This document shows positions 1 to 8,757 of a stretch of DNA of 64,000 bases, in pieces. Each line of letters begins with the position of its first letter. Position 1 is the first letter of the stretch. Both the position numbers and the translations under genes were made by a program. The stretch spans positions 1 to 64,000 of the forward strand of contig NZ_CANLKR010000009.1 of assembly GCF_947491715.1 (NCBI RefSeq). Reading direction: 5' to 3'. Source of the DNA: an uncultured Shewanella sp. GTDB taxonomy: Bacteria; Pseudomonadota; Gammaproteobacteria; Enterobacterales; Shewanellaceae. Below the pieces are notes generated by a model that ran no database searches, had not been told where the DNA came from, and worked only from the letters and a program-made list of their open reading frames with translations.

Positions 1-47
1 GAGTTAGATCGAAAAGAGAGAAATTCAGATCAGCTTGGGCTCTTCTA

Positions 48-74
48 AACTCGGTCGCTTGCGGCCGAGTTTTT
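48..74 (+). terminator. Rho-independent terminator of an upstream gene
   Basis: A perfect stem AACTCGG/CCGAGTT, extended by a TCGC/GCGG near-match, is followed by a run of five T. It reads on the plus strand and would end a transcript entering from left of the window. Confidence 0.7.
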
Positions 75-664
75 AATATGCTTGCGGATAACTTTTATGC
101 GATTTCTTCAAACTCATATAGACCTCTTAATTTATTAACACTACTGTCTCAAAATTAAGTGTCCGATGGGATTAGACCAGTACATACTGACCAAATGTCT
201 TGCTCTAATGCTTGTGTGGAAACAGTACAGCTAGTTTCAAATACCTTTGTTTTTGACATCGTTATATCCTTTTATTTTGGACCTAGCTTGATTACTTATT
301 TAAATCTATACCAAATATGTTTGCAGCAAGTCCCTTAGAACATGTTAATCTTATGAAATTATGGAATAAATAATTTTAAAAATAAATATGACTTTAATCG
401 TAAGATATAAACCATTAGATAAAGGAGGAAGGATAGGTTGTACTGGGTATACTCAATTCAAACCATGATCCTTTGCTTACTTGATCATTTCAGAGACTAT
501 CTTGTTCTTTTTCCTCGAACGCAACTGTGTGGATTATTTTTTATCAAGTACGTTTGACAAGATTTTGACGATAAGGTAGGCTAAAAAATGTACATGCACG
601 ATTCCTAATATGTTCAATTGAACACTAAGTCACTACCCCAAAGCTTCATGTCTCGTTTAGACCA
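75..664. other. AT-rich stretch without a convincing gene
   Basis: About 590 bases carry no long reading frame on either strand. The only coding hint is a 34-codon minus-strand frame listed separately. A purine-rich string resembling a strong ribosome binding site lies near 421 but no start codon follows at a usable distance. The composition fits an eroded intergenic or insertion remnant area. Confidence 0.4.
155..259 (-). CDS. possible 34-aa peptide or gene fragment
   Basis: The frame starts MSKTKVFETS and ends LIPSDT. An AAAGGA ribosome-binding-like string lies about 7 nt before the ATG. The protein is not recognised. It could be the truncated start of a transposase-like gene, because the surrounding DNA is degenerate, or a chance frame. 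No partner gene is close. Treat as tentative. Confidence 0.2.
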   Translation of the reverse strand: MSKTKVFETSCTVSTQALEQDIWSVCTGLIPSDT

Positions 665-765
665 CATCAACCAGCCTCTGTCTGCTTGATGTTGTTTCTA
701 TTACGCCACCGCCCCCCAGTTCATCCGCCTACGGCTTAAGGCAAATCTTCTGATCGCCGAACTCA
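665..765 (+). promoter_or_regulatory. conserved leader element, copy 1
   Basis: This roughly 101-nt block recurs near-identically at 21695-21795 and 23442-23542, each time on the plus strand upstream of a start codon. It opens with a hairpin CATCAA-C-CAG / CTG-C-TTGATG and ends with a second potential hairpin, GGC..ATC-TTCT-GAT.GCC, in the segment ending CTGATCGCCGA. The linker holds GCCT/AGGC and GCCG/CGGC pairing options. This copy lies 94 nt before the ATG at 860. It is probably a structured 5' untranslated RNA or protein-binding control site. I do not recognise it as a named family. Confidence 0.6.
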
Positions 766-859
766 CCAACAAACCTTGGTTCTTTAACCATTAATCAACT
801 AACAGTAGCATATCCCGTCTACTAACAACCACATTCCCTTTTTTGGGAAGGAGAGCATT

Positions 860-1264
860 ATGTTTAACTTTTTAGAAACTAGTGAAGCACCGATCCTATG
901 GTTCTTATTTACTATCGCAGCGTTTGTATCAGTTGGTCTTCTAATAGTAAAAGTAATTGATTTGAATAAAAAAGTCACTGATTTTACCAGAAACGTTCAC
1001 GCTAACTCTCAACCTACTAACCAATTCGAGATGGCAATTAATACCGTCAGGCAGATGACTGAGTTACAGCACTTGACGAAAGAAATGATAATGGGACAAC
1101 AACGTTATCAGTCACCTCAACCCCAACCAACAGCATATCAACAGTATGCACATGCAAATCAAATACATGAATCTCAACCCAATTATCAGTATCAAACAAA
1201 ATTTAATTACCAATATCCAAAAGATCCAACCCCTACCAACCCTAAGGTTATGACAAAACCCTAG
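860..1264 (+). CDS. small membrane-anchored protein, function unknown
   Basis: The 134-aa protein has one hydrophobic segment at about residues 12-32 (ILWFLFTIAAFVSVGLLIV). A short charged stretch follows, then a Gln/Pro/Tyr-rich tail from about residue 80 (QSPQPQPTAYQQY), which is probably disordered. The start is supported by GGGAAGGAG 8 nt upstream. The gene stands alone downstream of leader copy 1 and is followed by a UUCG hairpin. It is not homologous by eye to the 21.8-25 kb family that shares the same leader. I do not recognise a family; an element-encoded surface or entry protein is possible but unproven. Confidence 0.6.
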   Translation: MFNFLETSEAPILWFLFTIAAFVSVGLLIVKVIDLNKKVTDFTRNVHANSQPTNQFEMAINTVRQMTELQHLTKEMIMGQQRYQSPQPQPTAYQQYAHANQIHESQPNYQYQTKFNYQYPKDPTPTNPKVMTKP

Positions 1265-1275
1265 TCATAACGAAT

Positions 1276-1295
1276 AATCGAGCTTCGGCTCGATT
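1276..1295 (+). terminator. UUCG hairpin after the membrane protein gene
   Basis: AATCGAGC-TTCG-GCTCGATT is a perfect 8-bp stem closed by a stable UUCG tetraloop, 11 nt after a stop codon. There is no strong T run, so it may be a transcript-stabilising hairpin rather than a true terminator. Confidence 0.45.
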
Positions 1296-1354
1296 CGTTC
1301 AATGAAGCCACAAACCCACATTGTACGAATAACAGCTTATATAAGGAGCAATCT

Positions 1355-2491
1355 ATGTATTATGATCAGGATGAAATATACCTCGCAGCAAAAGGCCGCT
1401 GGTCTGAGATATTTGCTGGATTAGAACCAGAATGGCCTAATCTGGCAATGCGAAAAAAAGGATATGATCCCATCCCTAAAGCCTACTGCCCAATTCATAC
1501 TGGAAAAAGTGGATTAGCATTTGGACCTATGAGTGGAACTAATGAGTCCGGTGGAATGGTTTGCAATACTTGTGGTGTAGCTAAAGGTGGCATCCAAGCA
1601 TTAGTTATGTTTAGCAAAAGGGAATACCACACAGCGTTAAAAGAGGTCCATGATTTCTTAGGTTTAGAACAAAAGCCTAAAAAGACGACGACTAAAAGCA
1701 GTGTTGAAATACTATCGAGAGAAGTCAATGTTACTTTTGACAGTAAAGGTATGAATGAGGAAGAGATCAAAAAGGAACAAGCAAAGTGCAACAAGCTGAG
1801 TTATTTTTGGGAAAACAGCCTCGATTTACACAAGCTACCCTCTGTTGTGACTTATTACCAAAATAGAGGAATAGCATTACCAAAATCCGAAGATGTACGT
1901 TGTCATCCGAGTGCAGGATTCACTCGGATATTCAAAAATGAAGAAGGCGATGAATCATATGAGTATTTAGGTAAACTCCCAGTCATTTTGCATTTGATGA
2001 GGGATACAAACAATAAAGTAGTTAATATTCTTAGAACCTTTATTAATGAAGATGGTAGTCCATTAAAAGAGGAAGGGAATAAAAAAATGTTTCCTCCTAT
2101 TGCTGGAGTCAGTGTTAGCGGTTCTGCAATACAGCTAACTAAGACGTTCACCGATGAACTCACTGTCGGAGAAGGAACTGAAACTTGTCAGTCATGGTTA
2201 CAAATGACTGGATGGCCAACCTGGGCCCTTAGTAATACAGCACTAGTTAGGGGATGGAATCCTCCCATAGGTGTCAAGAAGGTTAATATCATCGAAGATC
2301 GAGATGTTAATTACGCAGGCACTTACGCTTCTGAAGCACTGGCTAATCGGCTAGCTGCAAGTGGGATACTAGTACGGCGGTTCATACCGCATATTGAAGT
2401 TTTAAGAGGAGAAAAATCAGTAGATTGGAATGATGTTTTATTACGAGAAGGAGCTAAAGGTTTTGAATGGGTAAAAAGAACATCATGGTAA
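1355..2491 (+). CDS. Toprim-domain DNA primase of TraC/phage type
   Basis: The 378-aa protein has a zinc-binding N-terminus at about residues 40-75 (CPIHTGKSG, then CNTCG). It is followed by a linker and a Toprim domain at about 265-350, with the acidic VGEGTETCQS motif and IIEDRDVN metal-binding motif. These are the hallmarks of plasmid and ICE primases that make RNA primers on the transferred strand in the recipient. The length fits the short primase form without a helicase. The start is supported by AAGGAGC 8 nt upstream. It lies in its own unit, closed by a strong terminator. Primase function is well supported; the exact subfamily is not. Confidence 0.8.
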   Translation: MYYDQDEIYLAAKGRWSEIFAGLEPEWPNLAMRKKGYDPIPKAYCPIHTGKSGLAFGPMSGTNESGGMVCNTCGVAKGGIQALVMFSKREYHTALKEVHDFLGLEQKPKKTTTKSSVEILSREVNVTFDSKGMNEEEIKKEQAKCNKLSYFWENSLDLHKLPSVVTYYQNRGIALPKSEDVRCHPSAGFTRIFKNEEGDESYEYLGKLPVILHLMRDTNNKVVNILRTFINEDGSPLKEEGNKKMFPPIAGVSVSGSAIQLTKTFTDELTVGEGTETCQSWLQMTGWPTWALSNTALVRGWNPPIGVKKVNIIEDRDVNYAGTYASEALANRLAASGILVRRFIPHIEVLRGEKSVDWNDVLLREGAKGFEWVKRTSW

Positions 2492-2495
2492 TATC

Positions 2496-2527
2496 AACCC
2501 TCACTTTCATAGTGAGGGTTCTTTTTT
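2496..2527 (+). terminator. Rho-independent terminator of the primase gene
   Basis: AACCCTCACT/AGTGAGGGTT forms a perfect 10-bp stem with a 5-nt loop. It is followed by C and six T, and starts a few bases after the primase stop codon. Confidence 0.85.
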
Positions 2528-3011
2528 AAATCACTACCTACATTCGTATCAATAAAATGTGTAACCATTATATAGGATACTTTCCGTTGCTCATATAAAC
2601 TATCGCTTTTATGACTTACTTTTATCGTTATTAAATATATTGAGAACAGCTACATATTTTAAACGTTCCATAACAGTACGGATTACACACTCAGGTCATC
2701 AACTGACCCTAATGAGACCAATTTATTTACCGCATTTATCTCAGATGAGATGTATGACTGTTTATTTATAATTAGTAAAAACCAGCAGGAAGTAGGTAGC
2801 GATATTGATATTTAGGAGAATGCTTACTAAAATACGAGACTTCCCTCACGTAAACTCCCTCCAATATTGCATAAATTACTGTGTCACTGAGTTGTTACAT
2901 ATGGTAACTTTTGTGTTTTTTTAGTTACTAGCCATTTGTCTCAGTTTTTTTAATATATTGCAACACATTAATTTTAGTGTAACTTGAGCATAAAAGAGGG
3001 ACGAATAGTTT
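2528..3011 (+). promoter_or_regulatory. long AT-rich control region of the CadC-like gene
   Basis: Nearly 480 nt separate the primase terminator from the next gene. The clearest structure is GTTAC-ATATG-GTAAC, a perfect inverted repeat at 2894-2908, about 104 nt before the start codon. Partial GTTAC-like words recur nearby. This is a reasonable operator for a self-regulating winged-helix protein. No convincing gene or small RNA is seen in the rest. Confidence 0.4.
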
Positions 3012-5024
3012 ATGGTTATAGGTGAATTTACACTTAATACGGAAGTGATGAGGTTAGATAGAGCAGGATGCCACGTGCTACTAGAACCAAAAGTGTTTAA
3101 GTTACTCATGTATTTAGTTAACAACCGCGATAAGTACTCGAGCATACAAGAGCTACATGATCATGTATGGGAAGGACGCTTTGTTTCTGATTCGGCTATC
3201 AGAAAGACAATTAGCATGTTGCGTAAGCACCTCAGTATACCCGGTCAGGATACCAGTTACATTGAAGTAGCACACAAGCGCGGATATAAAATAATATGTG
3301 AAGTAGTGTTGGAGGGAATCCCCCCCACTAAAAACAATAGGAAAAATCACTGTATATTAGCAGCCAGTATCTCTTTCTTCGTCATGTGCGGAGTAATTTA
3401 TTTTCATTTTTACAATAGTAAATTTTTCCCAGAATACTCCATTTACCAACAACAAACTGATGATATTCTCACACTAGAAACCGGTGATATTTTCGATTAC
3501 GCTTATAATGAAGAACATGATCTTATCGCTGCAAGTATCGCGACAGGCAATAAAACCTATTACAACCTCTATCTTATTAAGAACAACAGCCCTACATTTA
3601 TCCATATGGCAAGTATTGGCAATAAACCGAGTGGAATGGACTTTAACTCATCGGGGAACAAGCTTTTTTACTATACATACGAGAAAGGGAGCTCTCAGTT
3701 ACATCAACTCAATTTAGATGAGCCATATACTTCAATCCCTCTTGTTACTAATTTCCATGAAATTATTAGCCTGTCAGACTCCAATATTGATGACGGTAAA
3801 ATATATTTCACTGGAAGAGAATACCCAGAAAGCCCAGTCATCGCCTATCAACTGAATACAAACACTATAAAACTGACAACGATCACTGCCAATCTGGATA
3901 CAAACATCAGAGATGTCAAAATAAAGGTGAATAAAAAAGGGACTCAAGCCGCCATTCTTAAATTAAATGTAGGCACAACAACACATCAAGTCAATATTAT
4001 CGACCTTCAATCCAAAGCGGTTGTTTTTAGACAAATAACGGATTATCCTAATTATGATATGGACTGGATCAGCAATGATGAGCTACTACTAGTTGACAAC
4101 AATGTCACCTATAAACTGAATATTAAATCAGGGCAGAAAGTCATACAGAAACATAGTAGTGAACGAGTTTACCCTTCTGTTGATATAGACAAGAACACAC
4201 GTACATTCATATCCAACTTCACCAGTCACGAAATCCTTGTTGAAAATAAGCTCCCCTTTAGTGATTTCAGTGCCAGAAACACCATAATACAGCCGACTAA
4301 CCAAAAAATAACTGGGACAAGTAACGCTAAACAGTCCCCTCTTTTCATCGAATATACACAAGCCAGAGAACATAGCCGTATCATTATCAAACAAGACAAT
4401 GGAAAAACCATCCCCATCTCTGCAAGCGATGAACAAATACAGCAAGTGTTTGAATATTATAATGACAAAATAGTCTTATACCTGGCAAATAATCGCTTGA
4501 TCCATCTAAATATAGAAACTGGTACAAAAATATACCTGACAGAACCTACCCAAAAAATTGGGGGAGCAACTCTCTCAACTGATGGTAAAGATGTACTGTA
4601 TACAGAACACTTACAAAAAAACTGGGTCGTTAATAAATTCAATGTTGATTCAGAAGAAAGGTCTATTATATTAGAGGGATACACTAATATAAAACCATTT
4701 GAAAGGGGGTACGTATTACTCAATACCACCAACGATATCGTCATACTTAAAGATGGGATCCCTTTTCTCACCCAGATAAAAGCTGAGTCTAACTATGACA
4801 TACCTGCCATTTTTATTTATGATGATTATGTATATTGGACCTACAGCCCAAATGTGGTCGATTTCATTGTACATCAAGTGAAAATTTCCACTTTAGAGCA
4901 CACCCAAAAAATCTTCCCTTTTTCAGAAGGGAGCAACACTATGGCCATAGACCAAAGAAAAGGAACGATGTGGCTATCTAGACATAAAAAAGTCACAAAA
5001 ATCGTAAAACAACACAATATATAA
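3012..5024 (+). CDS. ToxR/CadC-like membrane transcription regulator
   Basis: The 670-aa protein begins with an OmpR/PhoB-type winged helix (residues 3-95: FKLLMYLVNN, SDSAIRKTISMLRKHL, IEVAHKRGYKI). A linker leads to one membrane helix at about 112-132 (CILAASISFFVMCGVIYF). The rest, about 135-670, is a large non-cytoplasmic region with repeating strand patterns like TolB/WD propeller blades. Such proteins sense a signal outside and bind DNA inside without a kinase. The start is supported by AGAGGGACG 9 nt upstream. The gene lies directly before a tiny secreted peptide gene, which may be its target or signal. Regulator type is firm; the signal is unknown. Confidence 0.85.
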   Translation: MVIGEFTLNTEVMRLDRAGCHVLLEPKVFKLLMYLVNNRDKYSSIQELHDHVWEGRFVSDSAIRKTISMLRKHLSIPGQDTSYIEVAHKRGYKIICEVVLEGIPPTKNNRKNHCILAASISFFVMCGVIYFHFYNSKFFPEYSIYQQQTDDILTLETGDIFDYAYNEEHDLIAASIATGNKTYYNLYLIKNNSPTFIHMASIGNKPSGMDFNSSGNKLFYYTYEKGSSQLHQLNLDEPYTSIPLVTNFHEIISLSDSNIDDGKIYFTGREYPESPVIAYQLNTNTIKLTTITANLDTNIRDVKIKVNKKGTQAAILKLNVGTTTHQVNIIDLQSKAVVFRQITDYPNYDMDWISNDELLLVDNNVTYKLNIKSGQKVIQKHSSERVYPSVDIDKNTRTFISNFTSHEILVENKLPFSDFSARNTIIQPTNQKITGTSNAKQSPLFIEYTQAREHSRIIIKQDNGKTIPISASDEQIQQVFEYYNDKIVLYLANNRLIHLNIETGTKIYLTEPTQKIGGATLSTDGKDVLYTEHLQKNWVVNKFNVDSEERSIILEGYTNIKPFERGYVLLNTTNDIVILKDGIPFLTQIKAESNYDIPAIFIYDDYVYWTYSPNVVDFIVHQVKISTLEHTQKIFPFSEGSNTMAIDQRKGTMWLSRHKKVTKIVKQHNI

Positions 5025-5144
5025 CTGATTAGTTATGACAAAAATCACATGTAACTTAAATGTGAAAAGAAAAGTAACAATATTTAATCGCTTTTATCCT
5101 TGTTATTACTGGTAAAAATAGCAAGAGTGATACCAGAACCTAGT

Positions 5145-5168
5145 GTAGATAGAAGTTCTACTTTTTTT
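5145..5168 (+). terminator. weak terminator or attenuator
   Basis: GTAGA/TCTAC forms a 5-bp stem with a 7-nt loop, followed by seven T. It sits between the regulator gene and the small peptide gene, so it could end the former or attenuate the latter. The short stem makes this tentative. Confidence 0.35.
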
Positions 5169-5196
5169 CATTAATACCAACGAGAAGGACATTCAC

Positions 5197-5343
5197 ATGC
5201 TAAAGAAAGCCTTATTTAGCCTTATGCTCGCTACCACATTTTGTTTCACCCCGACAGTCATGGCCGATGGCGAGGATGACGGCAGCGTCATTATTGAAAA
5301 CTGTGGATACTGGGGTCACCGCTGCCACGCCAATATTGTCTAG
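5197..5343 (+). CDS. 48-aa secreted peptide with a two-cysteine loop
   Basis: The frame MLKKALFSLMLATTFCF..TVMA is a textbook Sec signal peptide with an Ala-x-Ala-like site (VMA|DG) near residue 24. The mature part is about 25 residues, acidic at first (DGEDDG), and ends NCGYWGHRCHANIV. Its two Cys are six residues apart and could form a disulphide loop rich in Tyr/Trp/His. An AGAAGGAC ribosome site precedes the ATG. It lies 172 nt after the CadC-like regulator on the same strand. A pheromone, small bacteriocin or envelope-stress peptide are all possible. I do not recognise the family and see no dedicated modification enzyme nearby. Confidence 0.6.
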   Translation: MLKKALFSLMLATTFCFTPTVMADGEDDGSVIIENCGYWGHRCHANIV

Positions 5344-5412
5344 CTAATATCGACACGACAGTGCCTCTTGTTTGATGTGCTGTCTTAATGACCAATCCAC
5401 ACAGGAGCTAAA

Positions 5413-6000
5413 ATGCACAATTACGATACTTTTTGCGCTGTTATACGAAAACATAGAATAAGCTCACTGGTTCACTACAATGAATTTGTACGGAGTGGAC
5501 ACGTCGACGCAAACAATCTTCCAAAACAACCTCAAGTCCAATATCGAAACAAAGGATATATTACGTTTAACCACGCCGCTGGCTTCGAAGGTAAAGAAAA
5601 TGGAATGCTCACCATTAAAGAAGCGATGAGCTATGTCGAAAAACTGGGTATTAATAGCCCTGAAGAATGGAGGGAAGCTGTCTTAACGGGTAAGATTAAA
5701 GGGCCACTTCATCCATCACGGATTAAAGGCTTTTCCAATTACTCGCTGTTTTTTAAAAAGAAAGAACAGAATTTTGTTACTGATTTAGCGACTGCCGCTC
5801 TTATTGTACAAGATAAACTACCTGAATTAGACAACTCCCGAGACTGGGTAAAAGCATGCGAACTAAAACAACGACCAGAGAATATACCATCAAATCCCCA
5901 AGCGTATTATCGTGACCAATGGATGCTTCTGAAATCACAGTATAATTATAATGAGGAAGTTAGTTTTTGGGATTATTTTCTCACAGGGCCTAACCTTTAG
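5413..6000 (+). CDS. integrase-repeat (INT_rpt-like) protein
   Basis: The 195-aa protein seems to hold three degenerate copies of the phage-integrase repeat. That unit consists of a helix, a lgIns..eWrea pattern, a basic K/R-x-P-x-x-iPs-P-x-x-Y segment and a W-x-x-DF-like end. The copies are at about residues 5-58 (VQYRNKGYITF), 66-115 (GINSPEEWREAVLTGKIKG) and 125-195 (ENIPSNPQAYYRDQW, ending FWDYFLTG). Such repeats are thought to bind DNA and often occur alone in mobile elements. The gene is convergent with the relaxase gene and overlaps its 3' end by 11 nt. The GGAGCTAAA string gives the start. The repeat assignment is by eye. Confidence 0.55.
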   Translation: MHNYDTFCAVIRKHRISSLVHYNEFVRSGHVDANNLPKQPQVQYRNKGYITFNHAAGFEGKENGMLTIKEAMSYVEKLGINSPEEWREAVLTGKIKGPLHPSRIKGFSNYSLFFKKKEQNFVTDLATAALIVQDKLPELDNSRDWVKACELKQRPENIPSNPQAYYRDQWMLLKSQYNYNEEVSFWDYFLTGPNL

Positions 6001-7756
6001 GCGCCTGTATTATTTCTGCAATCGCAACCGCAGAGTTTCTTAATGGCACATTCCCTTTAAATATACGCCCGGTTTCTTTAGCTGTAAAAACAATTGCAGT
6101 GGCAAAAGAGGTTTGTCGTTCGCCGGTAAAACTCACTTTAACTAAGCTGTGCCCTACACTATTTCTATGCAGTACCCTCGCTTTCATTACTTGATTTTGT
6201 ATTCCTTTGATGTCTCCACCCATATAGTCACTAAATACCTTCGGTGATAAACATAAAAGATGACCATCACCGTCTATATGAAATACCGAATTAGGCCTAT
6301 TAAACACCCATTTTTTTTCCAGTAACCCCTCTGATAGCCAAACAAAAAAAGAATTATAGGTACATTTAGAGTCCCTTTTCTTAGAAAGATTAACCCGGTC
6401 AATGGTTTTTTGTATTAGATCATTACCCCCCATTTTTCTGCTGGGTTTATTCTTAGATAATATTTTTTGTTTGAGTGACTCACTGCTCACTATACCCTCG
6501 CTGGCTTTAATGTGTGGATCCAGCCCGTCCTTCGATCTTCTTTCCGGTATCGTAGGATTAACACTCTTTCCAGGAGTACTCGTCCTGTCGATATCTTGAG
6601 CTACCCAGCCTCTTCCCTCTGTATTCCCCCCATTTTTCACCCCACGCTTTTCAGTATCATCACTGGGCAACGTTAACTCCCCATTAAACACTGGTAGTTT
6701 TTGACGTGGGTCTAACTGTGTTCGAGAAAATTTAAGCATGGTGAGAGTATGCTCCCAATTCTTCCCCCTACTTAGATCTAATATAGTCAGTTGATGTATC
6801 GCCTCCCCCTGAGCATTCGGATAAATAACATCCTCAGCCATTAATAGAGAAAACAATGTAGGCAATTGCGTTGGAATATCCACTCCATCAAATTTTAAAT
6901 GCTCTCTTATACAGGTGATCAGTGTCCCTGATACAGCATAGATCCACGCATCATCAACCCATAGCATGGCACCTGGTTTATTGTAAGTTAGCTTATCATT
7001 ATCAATAAGCTCTCTAAATTTAGTGATAAAAGTGGACCCAAGTCGGTTTCGCGAATGAGGAACTGAGACTATATGCTCATGTTCAGGCTTAGCTGTGTCT
7101 AACCGAGCACTTTCCCTATCGGCCTGCAGTAACACTTTACCCACTTCCCCGGCAAGTTCCATACGACCAGCCACTGCTTGAAATAATAGATGTCGCATTT
7201 TTTGATAACTATTTAGCCATTCTTTTCCACAGGTTGGGAGCACTCTATTGTAGTAAGCAATGTTATATGACATGTGCAAATTGTGATGTTTTTCTGTTGA
7301 GAACCTAGCCGCGAACATTGTCCCACGCGTTAGAAATGGAGAGGTCAAAGGATCAAAGCTGACAATATTCTGATCGCCGTCAATATATACCCAATCGAAA
7401 TCACACGATAACTTACCAATATCATGAAGCAACGCCCCCATGGCCACACAGTAAGTGAAGACCTCAGCGAGTTCATTGGATCGCTCTTCACCATACTGTA
7501 AACAAACCACTCCCTCCCTCAGTTTCATCGCATTTTCCATGACATCAAGAGTGTGTAACACCAGCCCCCCCACCCCCGAATGATGATGATACTCACTAGC
7601 TGGTATTTCCTGCACAAGGACACTAAATATAGAAATAGGGGCTAAATAGAGCTGAATAAATCTAGACTCATCCAAAGAGCAGAGATGATACAGACGCTCA
7701 ATTTGAGGCTGATGTTTTAGTAGGATCTGACTAGATGGCTGTGCTTCACGGAACAT
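5990..7756 (-). CDS. traI: MobH-family relaxase (TraI_2)
   Basis: The 588-aa protein has the MobH signature. The triple-His motif (EYHHHSGVGG, about residues 55-65) and an HD-type metal site (LLHDIGKL, about 111-118) form the TraI_2 domain. A low-complexity linker at about 370-470 leads to a C-terminal winged-helix-like part (FVWLSEGL..WVFNRPNSVFHIDGDG) of the TraI_2_C type. These enzymes nick the transfer origin and pilot the strand into the recipient. Length matches the family. It is the only transfer gene on the minus strand in this block and is divergent from the next gene, with a 176-nt intergenic region. Confidence 0.9.
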   Translation of the reverse strand: MFREAQPSSQILLKHQPQIERLYHLCSLDESRFIQLYLAPISIFSVLVQEIPASEYHHHSGVGGLVLHTLDVMENAMKLREGVVCLQYGEERSNELAEVFTYCVAMGALLHDIGKLSCDFDWVYIDGDQNIVSFDPLTSPFLTRGTMFAARFSTEKHHNLHMSYNIAYYNRVLPTCGKEWLNSYQKMRHLLFQAVAGRMELAGEVGKVLLQADRESARLDTAKPEHEHIVSVPHSRNRLGSTFITKFRELIDNDKLTYNKPGAMLWVDDAWIYAVSGTLITCIREHLKFDGVDIPTQLPTLFSLLMAEDVIYPNAQGEAIHQLTILDLSRGKNWEHTLTMLKFSRTQLDPRQKLPVFNGELTLPSDDTEKRGVKNGGNTEGRGWVAQDIDRTSTPGKSVNPTIPERRSKDGLDPHIKASEGIVSSESLKQKILSKNKPSRKMGGNDLIQKTIDRVNLSKKRDSKCTYNSFFVWLSEGLLEKKWVFNRPNSVFHIDGDGHLLCLSPKVFSDYMGGDIKGIQNQVMKARVLHRNSVGHSLVKVSFTGERQTSFATAIVFTAKETGRIFKGNVPLRNSAVAIAEIIQAPKG

Positions 7757-7932
7757 AAGTACCTACGTAATACACTGATATTAAGACATAATAAAAGCTG
7801 TTACTTTCATATATATCTCAAAGTATCACACCTCCACACTCTGTTTTTTTTAAATGGATTAAAACAAACCCCATTAATCACAAGCGATTTAATCCTCAGT
7901 GTAATACTCCTCTTACATAAAAAGGAGCCCAC
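7757..7932. promoter_or_regulatory. divergent region upstream of traI with an inverted repeat
   Basis: This intergenic stretch must hold promoters for traI and for the rightward genes. GGATTAAA (7856-7863) and TTTAATCC (7888-7895) form a perfect 8-bp inverted repeat with a 24-nt spacer. The position next to the relaxase gene makes a transfer origin possible, but nothing seen proves it. Confidence 0.35.
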
Positions 7933-8637
7933 ATGAACTCATCAACTTACCAAAATAGAACATCAAGCGCTGGAATTAACGTGCCATTGACACTCAAATC
8001 TGTACAGCTCTATCAATACTTAATTGCGAAGCCTGGTGAGCAACTAATTGCAGCTAACGCGAGACTTTCTTTACTTTTAAATATGACTGCCACCGATCCA
8101 TTATATGAACAGATAGAGCATTGGTATAATGAATTAATGCTCGATGTCAACGACCAAGCCCTGACTATAAGCGACTGTATATATGAAGTTATCCCCACCG
8201 ACCCTTCTATTATTTCCCAAGTTATCCCCCCCAAGCAGCGATACGATTTTTTCTACACTGCTCAGCCAATAAAAAAGCTTGCTGAGATAATACAACTCAT
8301 CGATGAAGTCCTGTTTAAGGTCGAGGCATGCTATCTAACGAATCAGATAGAAAGAGAGGTTTTTGTTGGTATTATCAATGAAGTTAAGGCAATGCTTAGT
8401 AATATAAGAATTAAAATGTTCTCTATGACCAGTATTGGTAAGCGCACCGAGGGCGAAGGGGCATTTGAGGCTAAATTATTTTTACGGCGGATAAGAGAAC
8501 AAAACCAGATACAATCAGATGATGATCAAACCAACAACGAACCCGAACCAACAGTACCTGAACCCCCTAAAGAGCAACCCGAAGTAACCCCGCCTAAAAA
8601 AAACAAAAAAACAGTAAAAGCTGGTACAGAAGAATAG
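7933..8637 (+). CDS. ICE protein of unknown function, remote AcaB/PFL_4669-like pattern
   Basis: The 234-aa protein is soluble and mostly helical, with a Pro/Glu/Lys-rich tail (residues 200-234, TVPEPPKEQPEV) that is probably disordered. Its middle part (QPIKKLAEIIQLIDEVLFK) resembles the corresponding stretch of the PFL_4669-family protein three genes downstream (CPLAYKLVHLITIIDQYVR). This suggests a diverged paralogue, but only by eye. The AAAAGGAGCCC ribosome site is strong. It leads the plus-strand set that runs to 11195. Confidence 0.55.
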   Translation: MNSSTYQNRTSSAGINVPLTLKSVQLYQYLIAKPGEQLIAANARLSLLLNMTATDPLYEQIEHWYNELMLDVNDQALTISDCIYEVIPTDPSIISQVIPPKQRYDFFYTAQPIKKLAEIIQLIDEVLFKVEACYLTNQIEREVFVGIINEVKAMLSNIRIKMFSMTSIGKRTEGEGAFEAKLFLRRIREQNQIQSDDDQTNNEPEPTVPEPPKEQPEVTPPKKNKKTVKAGTEE

Positions 8638-8757
8638 GTAAGCATCGCCATAATTTGCTTTTTAATCAGGTCGTTGTTATATGTTTAAGTATAACTTTTT
8701 TAACTTAGGCTATTTTTACTTTATAAATTAACTAGTTAATAACGGATGAGATAAGGA

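Noticed and set aside
75..260. Left-edge IS element
   Set aside because: No terminal repeats or recognisable transposase motif; only a short unassigned frame remains.
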